Source: Isoetes taiwanensis | Taxonomy: Eukaryota; Streptophyta; Lycopodiopsida; Isoetales; Isoetaceae | NCBI GenBank assembly: GCA_021234155.1 | Contig: JAJEKV010000065.1 | Span: 2,708,771 to 2,772,770, forward strand | DNA: 64,000 bases | Reading direction: 5' to 3' | Shown: piece after piece, positions 23,561 to 35,159 of the stretch | Numbering within the stretch: position 1 is the stretch's first letter | Layout of the letters: each line of letters opens with the position of its first letter | Program-made: the position numbers and the translations under genes | Notes under the pieces: model-generated | The model's input: only the letters and a program-made list of their open reading frames with translations | Databases searched by the model: none | What the model was told of the DNA's origin: nothing

Positions 23561-23734
23561 GTCATAGTATATATACGTATAACATATAAATACATGGAAC
23601 ATCACATAAGGGGGTGTGAGGGTGGATGAAGAAAATGAAGTGGCTTGACAATGCCTTGAAGGATAAATAGTGTTTACAAGTTGCTTGTCATTCTTGGCTT
23701 GCAATACAATTCAAACACTTGAAGCCTAGCAAGA

Positions 23735-24012
23735 ACGTATATGGAAAGGTTCAAATACATACTTATTTTTGTTGGTACCACAAGCAAGGGAGAAGTTCCA
23801 AGGTTGGTTAAGTCCATAATTATTTTGTCAGCATAAGAAAGGGAGAAGTTCCAAAGGGGGAAACATATATAGAAAGGTGCAAATACATACTTATTTCGGT
23901 TGGTACCACAAGCAAGGGAGAAGCTCCAAGGTTGGTTGTCCATAATAATTTTGTTAGCATAAGAAAGGGGGAAGCTCCAAGGTTGGTCAAGTCCATAATA
24001 ATTTTGTTCGCA
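23735..24012. repeat. minisatellite, about 135 bp period
   Basis: GGTGCAAATACATACTTATT, then GTTGGTACCACAAGCAAGGG, AGAAGYTCCAAGGTTGGT and TCCATAATWATTTTGT, repeats with subunits sharing AAGRGAGAAGYTCCAA. There are two full units and a partial third. On the minus strand it stays open (24099-23674), but the frame is a product of the repeat. Confidence 0.7.
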
Positions 24013-24195
24013 TGTACTTATATAATTGTCATTTAAGAGCATCTGTGGTTTGATTGATTCGTTTGAGGTTTGCAATGGGAGCATAAGCTTAGAGATCATA
24101 TTTCGAGAATAGAGTTTTAGTACCTAGATTCTTCATGAACTTTGCATCACATCTAGTCACTTGTGGTAGCCAATATACAAGCACTTGCCACATCC

Positions 24196-24335
24196 AAAAA
24201 ATAGAATAGAATAGAATAGAATATGATTTTATCGTCCACGGAGACCAACTGGCCTATGGGACCCAAGTACAAAGAGAGAGCAGCAGGCGTATTACTAGCA
24301 GGATTAAAAAACCCCGTCTATAAACACCATGGATT
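24196..24335 (-). mobile_element. LINE 3' terminal fragment, family A
   Basis: On the minus strand: GGGGTTTTTTAATCCTGCTA, then GGGTCCCATAGGCCAGTTGG, TCTCCGTGGACGATAAAATC and a TATTC pentamer tail of about five units (24200-24226). It matches the 3' end of the LINE at 19.63 kb. It is strongly 5'-truncated; the frame continuing to 24640 shows no LINE domain. Confidence 0.75.
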
Positions 24336-24959
24336 AGTTTGACAGAGTTCTTGCATATAGGTTGCCCTCACAAACCTTTGGGAATTCCATAACCATGTAT
24401 CTATTTTTAGGTTGCTTGAAGGGCAATCCCTTTGCACGGTTGCGAGTAAGGATGAATACGCCATGAATATGTCCAATGTATGGCCGAGATAGTTGCATGG
24501 GAAGGAATATGGGAGGAATATGCACAATAGACGATGGGAGATAAGCAAAGTAACCAAAACACAATACTTTCTGAACAGGGCTCGCGTGCTACTGCCAGAC
24601 TGCATGCGAAGAAAGGAGCGCATGCAATGTGCAATCTGCATCCAATTTTTGTAAGGTCACACACATCTTTTTCATTCTTGATCAAATTATCAAATGCATG
24701 CTATCAGCAAACGTTTTGAGAATGGACCCCCTTTTCGGTGAGCTCATCGGTTCTCTGCGGTATGAGGCTTCAAAATATGGGACAGACTCTTGTGGGTTTG
24801 TTGCCGCAATTCCTCGTTTGTCGTTGTCATGGCCCTCTTTGTCAACAAACCTCATGAAACAACTGGATGGCTGGGTCATGCACTTGGGACTGCAGAGTCT
24901 ATGCCGCATTAGGGTATTTCCATATGCAGGGTCCAGGCTTACTGTCTCTCGTGTAGGTG

Positions 24960-26470
24960 TGCTTTGCAGATAAATGTTCAACTTTATAGAAGTGTGCAGA
25001 AGTCGATGGTTCATACAGGACTAGATTCCTTGCCTGCCTTGGTTGATCAGCTTATTTGCTTATTTTCTGCCTTTGGAAATTTGTTAGAAGCACATTTGGC
25101 GTCAAGGTTTCACCAAGCCAGTATATCTAGAATTCAATTATCATTTCCATTGTTAAGTTGGGTGATAGCAAAACTGCGATTCAATTGCATGAGATCATGC
25201 TATTGACAATTATGAAGAGTGACAAGTGTACTATCTTGCTATTTTGCAATCATGTGCTGGTATGTTAAAGCCGGGCAAAGCAAAAGCTATCAATAGTTGG
25301 AATTCAATAGGATGTTGCCTTGGCAACCACTTTGATTGATGTATATTCTAAATGTGCCAGCTTGGAAAAAGCATGTGAAGTATTTAAGCATTTGCAAAAT
25401 CCTGACATAGTAACATGTAATGCTATGATTGCTGGGTACATCTTGATTCTGCTAGGTATATGGTTATGTCAGGCATTCTTTCTGATCCAGAAGTGATGTA
25501 GTGGCAGAATGTTATATTTATCATGAAGAATTGCAAAGAAGTGATCACAGACATTTCTGCCATTGCTTCTATCTTGCGGGACACCAATGTTACTGTCCAA
25601 CAAGGTAAGTGGATTGATACCCACATTCTTACAAGACTAGCAGAAATTTTCTTGGGAAATTTTCTTGTAGAGATGTATCATAAAGTTGGGTCTCTAAATG
25701 ATGCTGGGCAAGTATTTTGTAATATGCCTTAGCACAGTTTGTACTCTTGGAACACCATGCTTGCAGGATATATAAGGCAAGGACATCTAAAAGATGCTTT
25801 CCAATTTTTTTGAAATAATGTCATGCAAAGATGTAATCTCTTGGACTGTTATGCTTACTGCTTATGTGCAGCATGATCATCCGAGAAAATCATTTTAATT
25901 CACTCCGATATGGTGTCATGGAATGCGATGACTGCAGGTTATACCCAGCATGGTCAGATCAGAGAAGCTCTTCAACTCTTTGAACAAATGCCCAAACAGG
26001 ACGTTGTCTCTATAGAAGGATATTGTGCCATGGAATATAATGGTTGCTTCATGTGCTGAACAAGAGCGGATGGGAGCAGTTGTGCCACTGTTTCGACAAA
26101 ATGCCGTCTAGCAATATTGTGTCATGGAATACAATGATTGCTGCTTATGCTGAATAATGTCTACTAAAGGAGGCACTTGAACTCTTTTCAGAGATGCCAC
26201 AACGTAATATTATATCTGGGAATACAATGATTACTAGTTATGCTCAATAGGATTGTTAAGAGAGGTCCTAAAGTCCTTCTCACACATGCAACAAGAAGGG
26301 ATTAAGGCCGGCAGGGTTGCCTTTGGAAGCTTTGTAAGCTTATTGGATGTGTGTGCCAAAAATGGAGCATTATGTGAAGGCAAACAGGTGCATAGCTACA
26401 TTGTGAATTGCTACACTGTGCATAGCTACACTTATGAATATGTATGCAAAATGTGGCGGACTTTCTAATA
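24960..26470 (+). pseudogene. PLS-class pentatricopeptide-repeat (PPR) pseudogene
   Basis: Successive PPR motifs are readable across frame breaks: TTLIDVYSKCASLEKACEVF, PDIVTCNAMIAGY (25320-25440), FLVEMYHKVGSLNDAGQVF, SLYSWNTMLAGYIRQGHLKDA (25640-25800), DVISWTVMLTAYVQH, MVSWNAMTAGYTQHGQIREA, IVPWNIMVASCAEQ, and KSFSHMQQEGIKAG...CAKNGALCEGKQVHSYIV (26260-26420). The alternating -SWN- and EGKQVH- phrases are those of plant PLS PPR proteins, which bind organelle RNA. Stops and frameshifts occur about every 50-80 codons. No E or DYW tail is visible. Confidence 0.85.
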
Positions 26471-27144
26471 CACACATGTTTGTTTGAGGAGGCTTTTCAG
26501 CCAGATGTAATCGCAATGCTGCTGCATATATGATTATAACTTGAGTCCAACAATGTAATCAAATCAAATGCTACGAAAAACATTGGCATAAACAATCTAA
26601 CATGTACATATATTATCAATGGTTTGTGGCCTTATAATCAACAATTTTCAATTTCATAACAATTTATAGCTGTCACGTCAATATTTATATCTATTTCGGT
26701 ATTTGACATTACATTACACACACAAGTTCTCATACAGATGCGACATTTTTCACATTTCTTGGAAAATTGTACTCACAACACCATTTTCTAACATCTTTCT
26801 AGGGGGCAATCCATTGTGCCACAACACCTTGTTATGGTTAGTTGTTCGTATTGTATGGGCATGCATGCGTTTTGAACTATAGGTTTGGATACAATTTTGT
26901 GTGCCTTGCCAACATGGATGTTTGAAGACATAATTAAGGCTCAAAACTAAACATTGTTATACAACTCATAATATTTTCTAATTTTGTGACATATAAACAA
27001 TCTAGTGAGATCACCAAAACCTTATTTCTCAACTTCATTGAAAGTTGGACATATACACAATGCATAGAATGCTTTGCTTTTCATTTGTGATGTAGATAAG
27101 CACTATTAAATAGTCGTAAGAGTGGTTGCTTTTGATCCATCAAA
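26471..27144. other. spacer
   Basis: AT-rich sequence with no recognised gene or repeat between the PPR pseudogene and a LINE tail. Confidence 0.4.
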
Positions 27145-27275
27145 TAATAGAATAGAATAGAATAGAATAGAATAGAATAGAATAGAATAGAATTGTTTTT
27201 ATCGTCCACGTAGACCAATCAGCCTATGGGACCCAATACAAAAAGCGCAGCACAATAACAATGTGTCTACTTACC
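27145..27275 (-). mobile_element. LINE 3' terminal fragment, family A, long pentamer tail
   Basis: The minus strand reads GGGTCCCATAGGCTGATTGG, TCTACGTGGACGATAAAAAC, then about nine TATTC/TTCTA pentamers (27145-27195). Only about 80 bp of the LINE 3' end is left. Confidence 0.75.
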
Positions 27276-27304
27276 CTTGTTAGTTGATCCATCGAATTAA
27301 TACC

Positions 27305-29215
27305 TTAGGGGTACTTTGACGTCAGGTGGTTGACGTTGACATCTTCAAACAATGCTGAGATTTATGCCTGAAATACCTTTAAATTGTTACTTTGACAATA
27401 ACAACGTGTTTGTTCTTGTTAGCTCTTGCTAGCATACAAGGATGGTTGGTTGAATACAAGGATAGGTGGTTGATGTTTGACATCTGCCAATAGTACTGAT
27501 ATTTGTGCCTCAAATGCCTTTGAATTGTATCTCTTTGAAGGGTTAAATAGCTTTGATTCCCATACTGGACATATATTGCCCTCATCGTCCATGAGCTTAT
27601 GTTGTGCTTGTATAACCCAAATAACTGTCTTGTATAGCCCAAAATACTACACTACAGGTTTCAATACAGTTGTTCTAACAATGTTGTTCCATTCTAGACC
27701 AATGCTAAGAATAGATTGATATATTTGTTTACCTTCATCTACTGCCATTAACATTGGCACATACCTAAAGAATGCTAATAAAGCAATATTATCCAGCTTT
27801 AATTCATGTAATTGTAAAAGAACATTAGAGCTTGTTTAACTTGTCATGTTGGGCATAAGAACACATGCAACTCAGTGTGGGACAAACTCTAAAAACCTAA
27901 CAAGTATATTTCTTACAAAATTTAAGTTAGGTGGAAGGAGCCTATAAAATTCTAGATTTCATCCGGAAAAATATAAAGAAACCCACTGATTTTGACCGGA
28001 AAACTTCCTGCAATTTTTTTTTCCCTATCGGAAATTCTCGATTTCAATAGGTAGGATGCTAGTGTTCCTAGGAATTAGGCATACATACTGATGCAACTTG
28101 ATTCTCCTTATCTTGTTCGAGATCCTCTTATTCTTGGCAACCAATCCTCCAACTCTTTGTGAGTATGTAGTATCCGTCACCCACCAACCAATGGCTTTTG
28201 TTCGCATACTTTTCACTTCTTTTCTAGTCAAAGATGTTCATCAGTTAAAGCTGTTCATCAATCAACCATACACTAGAAGAATGTGAAAGAGTAGGTAGAT
28301 TTATTTATGGTGCAGTCATGATATGACGTATCTAGAGAGCAGCAATATGGGTCATAGAACGTACACATCTTGGTACAATGTATTAGTAAATTTTGAAAAA
28401 ATAAGTGCTAGAAAGCTTTTTCATTATAGCTTAAGGATAAATGCCCCAGCTGATGGTTTTGAGGCAAAAAGGAAACGACCCAATTCATCAGACTTGATGG
28501 TACCTTTGTGGATGCGAGATAAATAGAGACCCTCCTTCAAAGTTGAAACAATTGCCAAAAAAAAATGATTAAAATAACCCTTGAAAATAGCTAAGGTTAT
28601 TTGTCTATGGTTTTGATTTGTGCATGGCTTAACAACTTGTTTCGTATGCTTTTGTTCGTCGAGCATTCATAGCTACTTAAATTATAAAGAGATGTTATGA
28701 GATGTCTTTTATATCAGATGTAGATTTGATCAACATAGTTGCAAACGCATTGCTTCATTAAAGGAACACTATGAAACTGACTCAAACATTGAAGAGAAAT
28801 TCATGACAATTGTCATAGATATTTCTTCAAACACAACCTTTGTTCCTACGAGACTTCCACAATGAAGCAGGGTGTTTACATACTTCCACGCTGAGCATAT
28901 CCTACCAATATGACCATCCAAGAAGGTACGTTGCCAGAGTATGTTGTTTCACATGTGCTTTAAAATCTTTTGCATAGCATACTGCCAAGAACAGTATCAC
29001 TCGGTGGACCCAGTACTTCATAAAAGAATACTAAAAACTTGCATAAAACAAAACCATCATCTAAGTCTGTGCAAAACAACGAATGCCAGTTCCTGTGATA
29101 GTATACGACATTTTTTGAGTTGGACGAAATTAGGAATGGAAATGGCAATTCCGGTCAAACATGCATAAAAAAGTGCCCTAACTTGATCAGAACATCAGCT
29201 TGCAGTCGAACAAAG
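27305..29215. repeat. duplicated block, copy 1 (uninterrupted)
   Basis: It matches 32783-35130 in the same orientation. Shared phrases include TACTTTGACAATAACAA, AATGAGCTTATGTTGTGCTT (by homology), TATATTTGTTTACCTTCATC, CATACCTAA then GAATGCTARTAAAGCAAT, GAGACTTCCA, ACTGAGCATATCCTACCA and AACTTGATC. Copy 1 holds about 900 bp (27860-28780) not seen in copy 2. It lacks the LINE of copy 2 and so preserves the pre-insertion site near 27772. The blocks flank the ENT gene. Confidence 0.75.
27650..27790 (-). pseudogene. PPR fragment in duplicated block, copy 1
   Basis: The minus strand reads AVDEGKQIYQSILSIGLEWN followed by NIVRTTVL. This is the EGKQIH...N-x-x-V-x-T-x-L segment of a PLS PPR protein. 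It is short, with stops on both sides. Confidence 0.6.
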
Positions 29216-30154
29216 AGCTATATGCCAAGATAAGAAGTTAATTGTGCCTTACGCCCAACAAAGACAAGTGAATAACCACGTTATGGAATGCTTGAGCAAG
29301 TTGTCGTTGCATAGAATTCAATGCTTAGCAAATGTAAACTACAAGAGATGTGTATGCGTGCAGATGATTGCAGTACAGTATCAGGCCTTACTAATGAAGC
29401 AATGCCCATAAACTTGTGGATAGGGGCAATATAAAATAGTCCAATGCATACCTCTATCTGCAAAGATAATACAGAAGCCATTGCTTGCGTATACGATACA
29501 CTTTGCATTCAATTGCAGGGACAACAGTGTTAAATCACATTCTGCTCATTGTATTTGCATGATTCTGGATGGTTTTGGATGGCAGTCCACTCCTTTCCTA
29601 AGATTGGCACGCAAATGAACAGAACAAAAATAATTGTCATACATACAACATCAAATCGGTTCTGCAGTTTGCTAGCCCAAAATCATCATCATATGCACGC
29701 GGCTGACAGGGTGGCTCCTTCTTGGTCTCATGCTGTGCTAATTTAATGAGTTGTTCTTCTGCTAACTTGATGAATTGCTCCTTCAGGACTACAAAACAAT
29801 AGAATAAATGCCTTAACATGGCATTCATGAAGTATTGATGACATCATTGTTGCTTAAACAAATTGTTTATATATATATTTGAGATTGAAAATTGCACTCA
29901 AAATTGAGTACAACACCTTCTTTTATCACAAATTGCGTATCCCTTCTTGCCACTTATTCCTGATACTTTTTATAATGAACAAAGGATTTCTGTCTTTGGC
30001 TTCAATAGAAGGTCTCCGAAGAGGGAAAAGCTTTTTCGACGTAACTGTATGTATGTTGGGCTAGATATCAAGATGGTACCAAAAGCTCATGGGCATATAT
30101 TCAGTGAATGTTTAAAGAATCTCGGAATACTAAGAGCTAAGCTGCAAGGCTCGT
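29216..30154. other. spacer downstream of the ENT gene
   Basis: No recognised gene. On the minus strand this is 3' of the ENT stop codon, so the first part should contain its 3' UTR. The short frames here have no identifiable domain. Confidence 0.4.
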
Positions 30155-31681
30155 TCAAAGAATCCATGTCCATGCCAGGACAGAACCTGCTGTAAGTCCA
30201 GCCATTAGGAATACCACCATGATTATACCAGTGGTCTCTATTTCTCGAGATGAAACAACTTGTGGTGCCTTAATCATCACTGCGCTTGTCAAGTAGCCAT
30301 TTGTAATTCCCAGTAAGGAAGTCAATGTGAAGATGGCAAGCTCTGTCCTCAAGAAATGAGGTCCATGTAAGCATCCAGCAAAAATGGGGATAAATAGCAC
30401 CCGAATCACACAACCCAGAGAAGTATAGATGATTTTGAATGAGACAGCAGGCAGTAAATGATTTTCCAACCAAGTCACCAATGTTGTAGCATGTCACTAG
30501 CAAAACAGGATACCAGTCGCCTAGATAAGCTGAATGTACATCTTCAGTGACAGCACCAGGGAAGATGGTCAAAGTTGTAACATATATGAGTACTAGACAC
30601 AAGGCTAAACCTTGAGTTTTCTTTAACACCTCCAAGTAACTTACTGGTTGGAAAACTTCAAAACTATCTGGAACACTGGAGGTTTTTAAACTATCAAGGT
30701 CTCCAGGCATATATTGGGCAACTTCTTCATTCAATAAATGTGCTGATTCTGGTATTAGATATCTCTGAGATTTGTAATAACGCATGACTGGTAATCTGTC
30801 AACAAAGTTGTAGGATACAATACAAATAATCATAAATCCAATGCCTACAAAGAAGTACAAATTGGCGCTTCTTTTGAGTCCTTCTTCATTATTGGGGAGA
30901 GCAGCTTTTGTAAGAATGCGCAAGAAAGACACCAAGACACCTGCCAGTAATCTAACATATACCAGTTAAGACTTAATTCCAGAAACATTTACATTCAGTA
31001 TATGATACCACACTTGTCCATTCTTATCCTAACAGAGGCAGGGCCACCTCCAACATAATGTAGGAAAACTCATTTACAGAAGGAAAATTGGAACTAAAAG
31101 TATATATTCTGATTGACATATGGTATAAACCATAATTTGACAAAATCCAAGAATGAGGGCAAGGAAATGAACTTACCAGAACCTGCAGTCCCCGCGACAA
31201 GAGCCTGCATGTAACGATTTGGCAACCCTCCTGCAAAACCAACAAGGCTACCCTGCACCAAAGCATCCCCAACTCCTGTCAAAGCTGCAGCTGCAATAGT
31301 GATTCCCAGAGTTGTAGCTGTACCATGTCCACCTTTGATAAATAATCCATCCATAAGTGGGATTGAAATGGTGCATAGCAGATACATAAAAAGACCAACA
31401 TTGATGCGGATCTTTGGACTATAATAGCGCCCATATACAATTAGGTAAAGAAGGAAAATGAAGGCAGGTACCAGGTAAGCCACAGAAAATGTCCTATCTA
31501 CATGAGCAGATGGGTAAAGAAAAGCAAAATAATCAACTGCAGTGATGATGGCATTCCAAGGGAAAAGTAATCCGGCTCCAAGGGCAAAGAAGATACAATA
31601 GGCAAGGTTGAAGGTATCTTTTGGAGGGGATTCAAGTCTGCGGGAATCAAAACTCTCAGAATCCCCAATCAGAGTACCCAT
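30155..31681 (-). CDS. equilibrative nucleoside transporter (ENT/SLC29 family), apparent frameshift
   Basis: An integral membrane nucleoside carrier, usually of plasma membrane or tonoplast, with 11 predicted spans in the family. Exon 1 is 31681-31177: MGTLIGDSES, then AYCIFFALGAGLLFPWNA (first span) and ITAVDYF, a plant ENT signature. A GTAAG donor at 31176 leads to exon 2 from 30940 (TTACTGGCAG acceptor), which joins as AGSG|VLVSFLRILTKA, the conserved mid-protein segment. Exon 2 reads to GDLVGKSFTACC. The expected sequence IYTSLGCVIRVLFIPIF, GCLHGPHFLRTEL, LGITNGYLTS then continues in another frame to the stop at 30155. The two exons total 1291 nt, one more than a multiple of three, so a single-base shift lies near 30420. 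About 430 residues in all, normal for the family. Either a recent pseudogene or a base error. Confidence 0.85.
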
Positions 31682-32113
31682 AGTAGATAGATCTGCAAAT
31701 CGTAGCGGGGGCCGAAGAATGCGATGACAAGCATTCTGTGTCTGTTGTGTTATTTATACGTCAATCAATATCAAATAGGCGTTGTGTGGTTTATATTTTG
31801 GCTTCAAAGCTACTCTTCGGGAGCCAATAAAAGTAGGCGGGCTAAATTGTCTCCGTATAAGAACGTTCAATACCTTTTGAAAGTTTCTCTACATAGTCTA
31901 ATACTTCAAGTTACCAACCTGAAATTTGTATAGCTCTTAGGGTAGTTCCCATGAAACAAACACGATTCTAAATTTCTTGTGATGTGGAACGGGAAGGGAG
32001 AGCGCATTTTTGCCAGCCCCCTGGCCTGCAAAATTCGAGAGTGCCGTTGAGGCGCGACCGGATCTGCAAGTCAGGGGGCTGGCAAGAATGCCTGACCCCT
32101 TCCTGTTTCCACT

Positions 32114-32224
32114 ACGTCAAGGTAAGGTGCAGACCGGATTCTACAGGTTTTTGGGGGTGAGTTGCTATTCTGGATTAGGATGGATGAAGAAATTGCCGGA
32201 ATACACACTGACTTACCTTGACGT
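32114..32224. repeat. 13-bp perfect inverted repeat, 111 bp apart
   Basis: ACGTCAAGGTAAG at 32114-32126 is matched by CTTACCTTGACGT at 32212-32224. The enclosed sequence has no coding content. It could be a small inverted-repeat element, but no clear target duplication flanks it. Confidence 0.55.
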
Positions 32225-32243
32225 ATAAGGAAAAGTCCCTCCG

Positions 32244-32290
32244 GGCTTGATTCCAGCAGGGAGGATGGGTTGACCCTCCGGAATCAAGCC
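32244..32290. repeat. hairpin with 11-bp perfect arms
   Basis: GGCTTGATTCC at 32244-32254 pairs with GGAATCAAGCC at 32280-32290 around a 25-nt loop. Each arm is flanked by CCTCCGG-type sequence. It sits right beside the previous inverted repeat. Confidence 0.6.
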
Positions 32291-33002
32291 TGGAGCGACT
32301 TTGGCATAACGAAAAAGGCGGTTGGAGCCAATCCAGCACTGCCACGTGGCACAGCCCAGTAGAATTACTGGTGGAAAAAATAGAATCAAGGGTAAAACAG
32401 AACAAAAAGCGAGTAAAAAATGGCAGAATGTGGTGTAAAAAATTTGCACCGCTTTTAGAGAAAGAAGCAGTAACACATGTCGCAATATGATTGGAGGGCA
32501 GGGCTGGATTGGCCCCAACGGTCTTTTCCATAAAGGTGAAGTCCGACGAGTTCCTATATTCATATTTAACCTCATAATTTGAGGTCAACTTCCAAGTCGG
32601 GCTTGGATTTTTCAGAAATTCAGGGGGGTTTCTGAACTTTCCGGTCACCTCCTTTGAATCTTGCCAATCGAAGGCGCATGGGAACGCAGCCTTATACATT
32701 CCCCTTATAAGAAATTTGTAAGAAAATCTACAAAAGTTTTTTCTTACCATACAATAACTCAACCAGAAAACTTTCAAGACCTTAAAGGTACTTTGACAAT
32801 AACAATGTGTCTACCCATCTTAGGTGGTTGTTCTTGACATCTTCGAATGATACTCAAATTCATGCCTCAAACGTCTTTAAATTGATCTCTTTGAAGAGTT
32901 AAATAGCTTGATTCCCATGCTGGACATATGTTGCGCTCATTCTAAATGAGCTTATGTTGTGCTTAAGGATTTGGTCAAATGAGTGTCTTGTATAAAGAAA
33001 AT

Positions 33003-33126
33003 ACCACATTTAGGGTACATATTCAATATGGTTGTTTTAACTATGGTGTTCTGTTCTAGGCCAACGCTAACAATAGATTTATATATTTGTTTACCTTCAT
33101 CTACTGCCATACTGTGGCATATACCT
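33003..33126 (-). pseudogene. PPR fragment in duplicated block, copy 2
   Basis: The minus strand reads AVDEGKQIYKSIVSVGLEQN, then TIVKTTILNMYPKCG, a textbook PLS PPR segment (EGKQIH, N-MY-KCG). Better preserved than the copy at 27.7 kb. It breaks into other frames on both sides. Confidence 0.75.
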
Positions 33127-34690
33127 AAGTGAAGTGAAGTGTATTACGTCTTTTGGGAGGCCTCCCAGGCCTATAAGACGACATTATTATACATCATAGT
33201 CATAAAAAATTAGATGAGTTTCCAATTTCTCATCCAATTCCTCACTCTCACTCAATGCATCCTCTTCTTCTATTAGGGTATTTACATTTTTAGTACAACT
33301 CTATGTCAGAGTCTCAATTAAAAAGGATCCAATTCTATTTCCTTCCAATCCAAAAAGGTATGTAAATCGTGCACGCTGATGCCATATCCGCCTCTCGTGA
33401 TATACTATAGGTCGGACACTTAAGTATGACATGGTCTTCATCTTCTATCTCATCTTTGCCGCATACTTTGCAAAAGATCTCATGGTTCTCTGAGTAGTAC
33501 CCCATCTCCCAACCTCCACACCTAGATGGTGCGAAATGAGCCGATTCTACCGATATTGTGCCTCTTCTTTATCGTAAGTTCTCCTTTAGATGTATTGCCT
33601 CATCCAATGTAGGATTCATATGCATCTTGTACAATATCATCTTAGTCTTTGGGCTCATCCACATTTTTCTTCTAACCTTTTCATAGACCCATGTTCTCGT
33701 GTTGTCAATGGAAATTGCCTCTTCCCACATGATATCCCATCTTTCAAGCCATGTCTTGACATCAGCAAACCATCCTTTATGTTCAAGTGTTCAGTAAGCA
33801 TAATAAGGAATGCGCGTGGCATCCATCTTTTTTATTTTAGCAAGGTACCTAATGCATTTGAGTAAAGCTTCCCTTCAAGTGGCATAGTGCCGATTCGCTA
33901 GCATCATCTGGATATGGGGTTTGGCGCCTTTACACCCAATTCCAAACAGAAAACTTCTTGTGTACCGCTCAATATCATCCCAAGAGCCTTTTGGCAGCCC
34001 TGTCCCCAAATTTCAGCCCTATATATAATACTATGCTTTTGGACTAGAGATTCATACGCTTTTTTTTTTTAGTGGCCATGCCCATATGTGGGTTTTCCCC
34101 GCACATGCTTTGCATAGAATACGCTGGCCTTCCGCCCGCCAATTTTTTGTTGTATGCATTGATGCCATTTATGATTCCTCGCTAATAGTAAGTCCTGTAT
34201 ATTTATATGTCTCGCGATATCTCAACTTTTTCACCCAAATAGAGAAACCCCCTGCTCCTCGCTTTGAGTGCACCTACCGCCATGGTTTTAGTCTTCTAGA
34301 TTTACTTGCATCCCCGCTTTGTTACGTAAAGCAACCAATTGATCAAGTAATTGCCGCATGTGTACCGGATCGTGGCAAATAGCACCACATCATCAGATAT
34401 AAGAGCAATTGATCACATATCCTTGAATCTCAAGCCTCCATCACGCTTATTATGTAACCATTCTTCCAAGTCACCAATAAAGAGACCAAATATAGTAGGA
34501 GACAAGGGGCATCCTTGTTTAACTCCAAAGTGTTACTTTCTTAACCAGATCCGTATCTCACTTTTGAATGGCATCGATAACTCATTTTAAAAAACTTTCA
34601 TAGAGTATTTGAACTGCATCCTGCAAGTGTTTAGGGACATATAATTGCTCCATTCTTTCCCATAATCTATTCCTGGGAACTTTGTCATAA
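33127..34690 (-). mobile_element. LINE, third family, 5'-truncated, minus strand
   Basis: Read on the minus strand: GVKQGCPLSPTIFGLFI and DLEEWLHNKRDGGLRF (RT, about 34530-34420), then ALISDDVVLFA, where ISDD replaces the usual YxDD (34400). Further down is the C-terminal zinc motif FCKVCGKDEIEDEDHVILKC with PTYSISREAD (about 33490-33410). The 3' end reads GGCCTGGGAGGCCTCCCAAA then an ACTTC-type tail (33127-33145). Insertion into a duplicated block gives exact borders: the flanks join at CCTAA|GAATGC as in the empty copy near 27772. Confidence 0.85.
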
Positions 34691-35159
34691 GGAATGCTAG
34701 TAAAGCAATGTTATTTAACTTTAAATCATGTAACTGCATCTGTTAAAAAAGCATTAAGGCTCGTTTAATTCGTCATGTCATGACAATTTTCACAGATATT
34801 TCTACAAACACAACCCTTGTCCCTATGAGACTTCCATACCGGAGCAAGGTGGTTATATCCATCCACACTGAGCATATCCTACCACCATGACTATCCATGA
34901 AATTACATTGCTAGAGTGTGCTTTATGATCTTTTATATAGTATACTGCCAAAAACATTATCACTTTGTGGATCAAGTACTTCATAAAACAAAATTGTTAT
35001 CTAAGTCTAAGCAAACGATGGAAGCCAGCACACGACTATTTTGGAGTTGGACAAAATCAGGAATAAAAATGGCAACTCGACCAAACATGCAAAAAAGATG
35101 CTCTAACTTGATCGAAACATTAGCTTGATCCTGGAGTAAATGCTAGCAGGGAGCGCTTT

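Larger units (their letters stand above)
31682..32782. other. region upstream of the ENT gene
   Basis: It should contain the ENT promoter. A 200-codon minus-strand frame (32777-32175) shows no domain and its composition follows local inverted repeats, so I do not call it a gene. No TATA box was fixed. Confidence 0.4.
32783..35130. repeat. duplicated block, copy 2 (split by a LINE)
   Basis: Direct copy of 27305-29215. It is homologous up to about 33126 and again from about 34691, with the LINE at 33127-34690 in between. See copy 1 for shared phrases. It also lacks the roughly 900 bp present at 27860-28780. Confidence 0.75.

Noticed and set aside
23674-24099. 141-codon minus-strand frame as a gene
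   Set aside because: It is a translation of the 135-bp minisatellite.
30270-30440. A second ENT intron near 30420
   Set aside because: The protein text continues directly with only a one-base shift and there is no space for an intron between HLY and TSLG.
32175-32777. 200-codon minus-strand open frame
   Set aside because: No recognisable domain, overlaps two inverted repeats, and a second frame (32575-32213) is equally open; composition alone can explain it.
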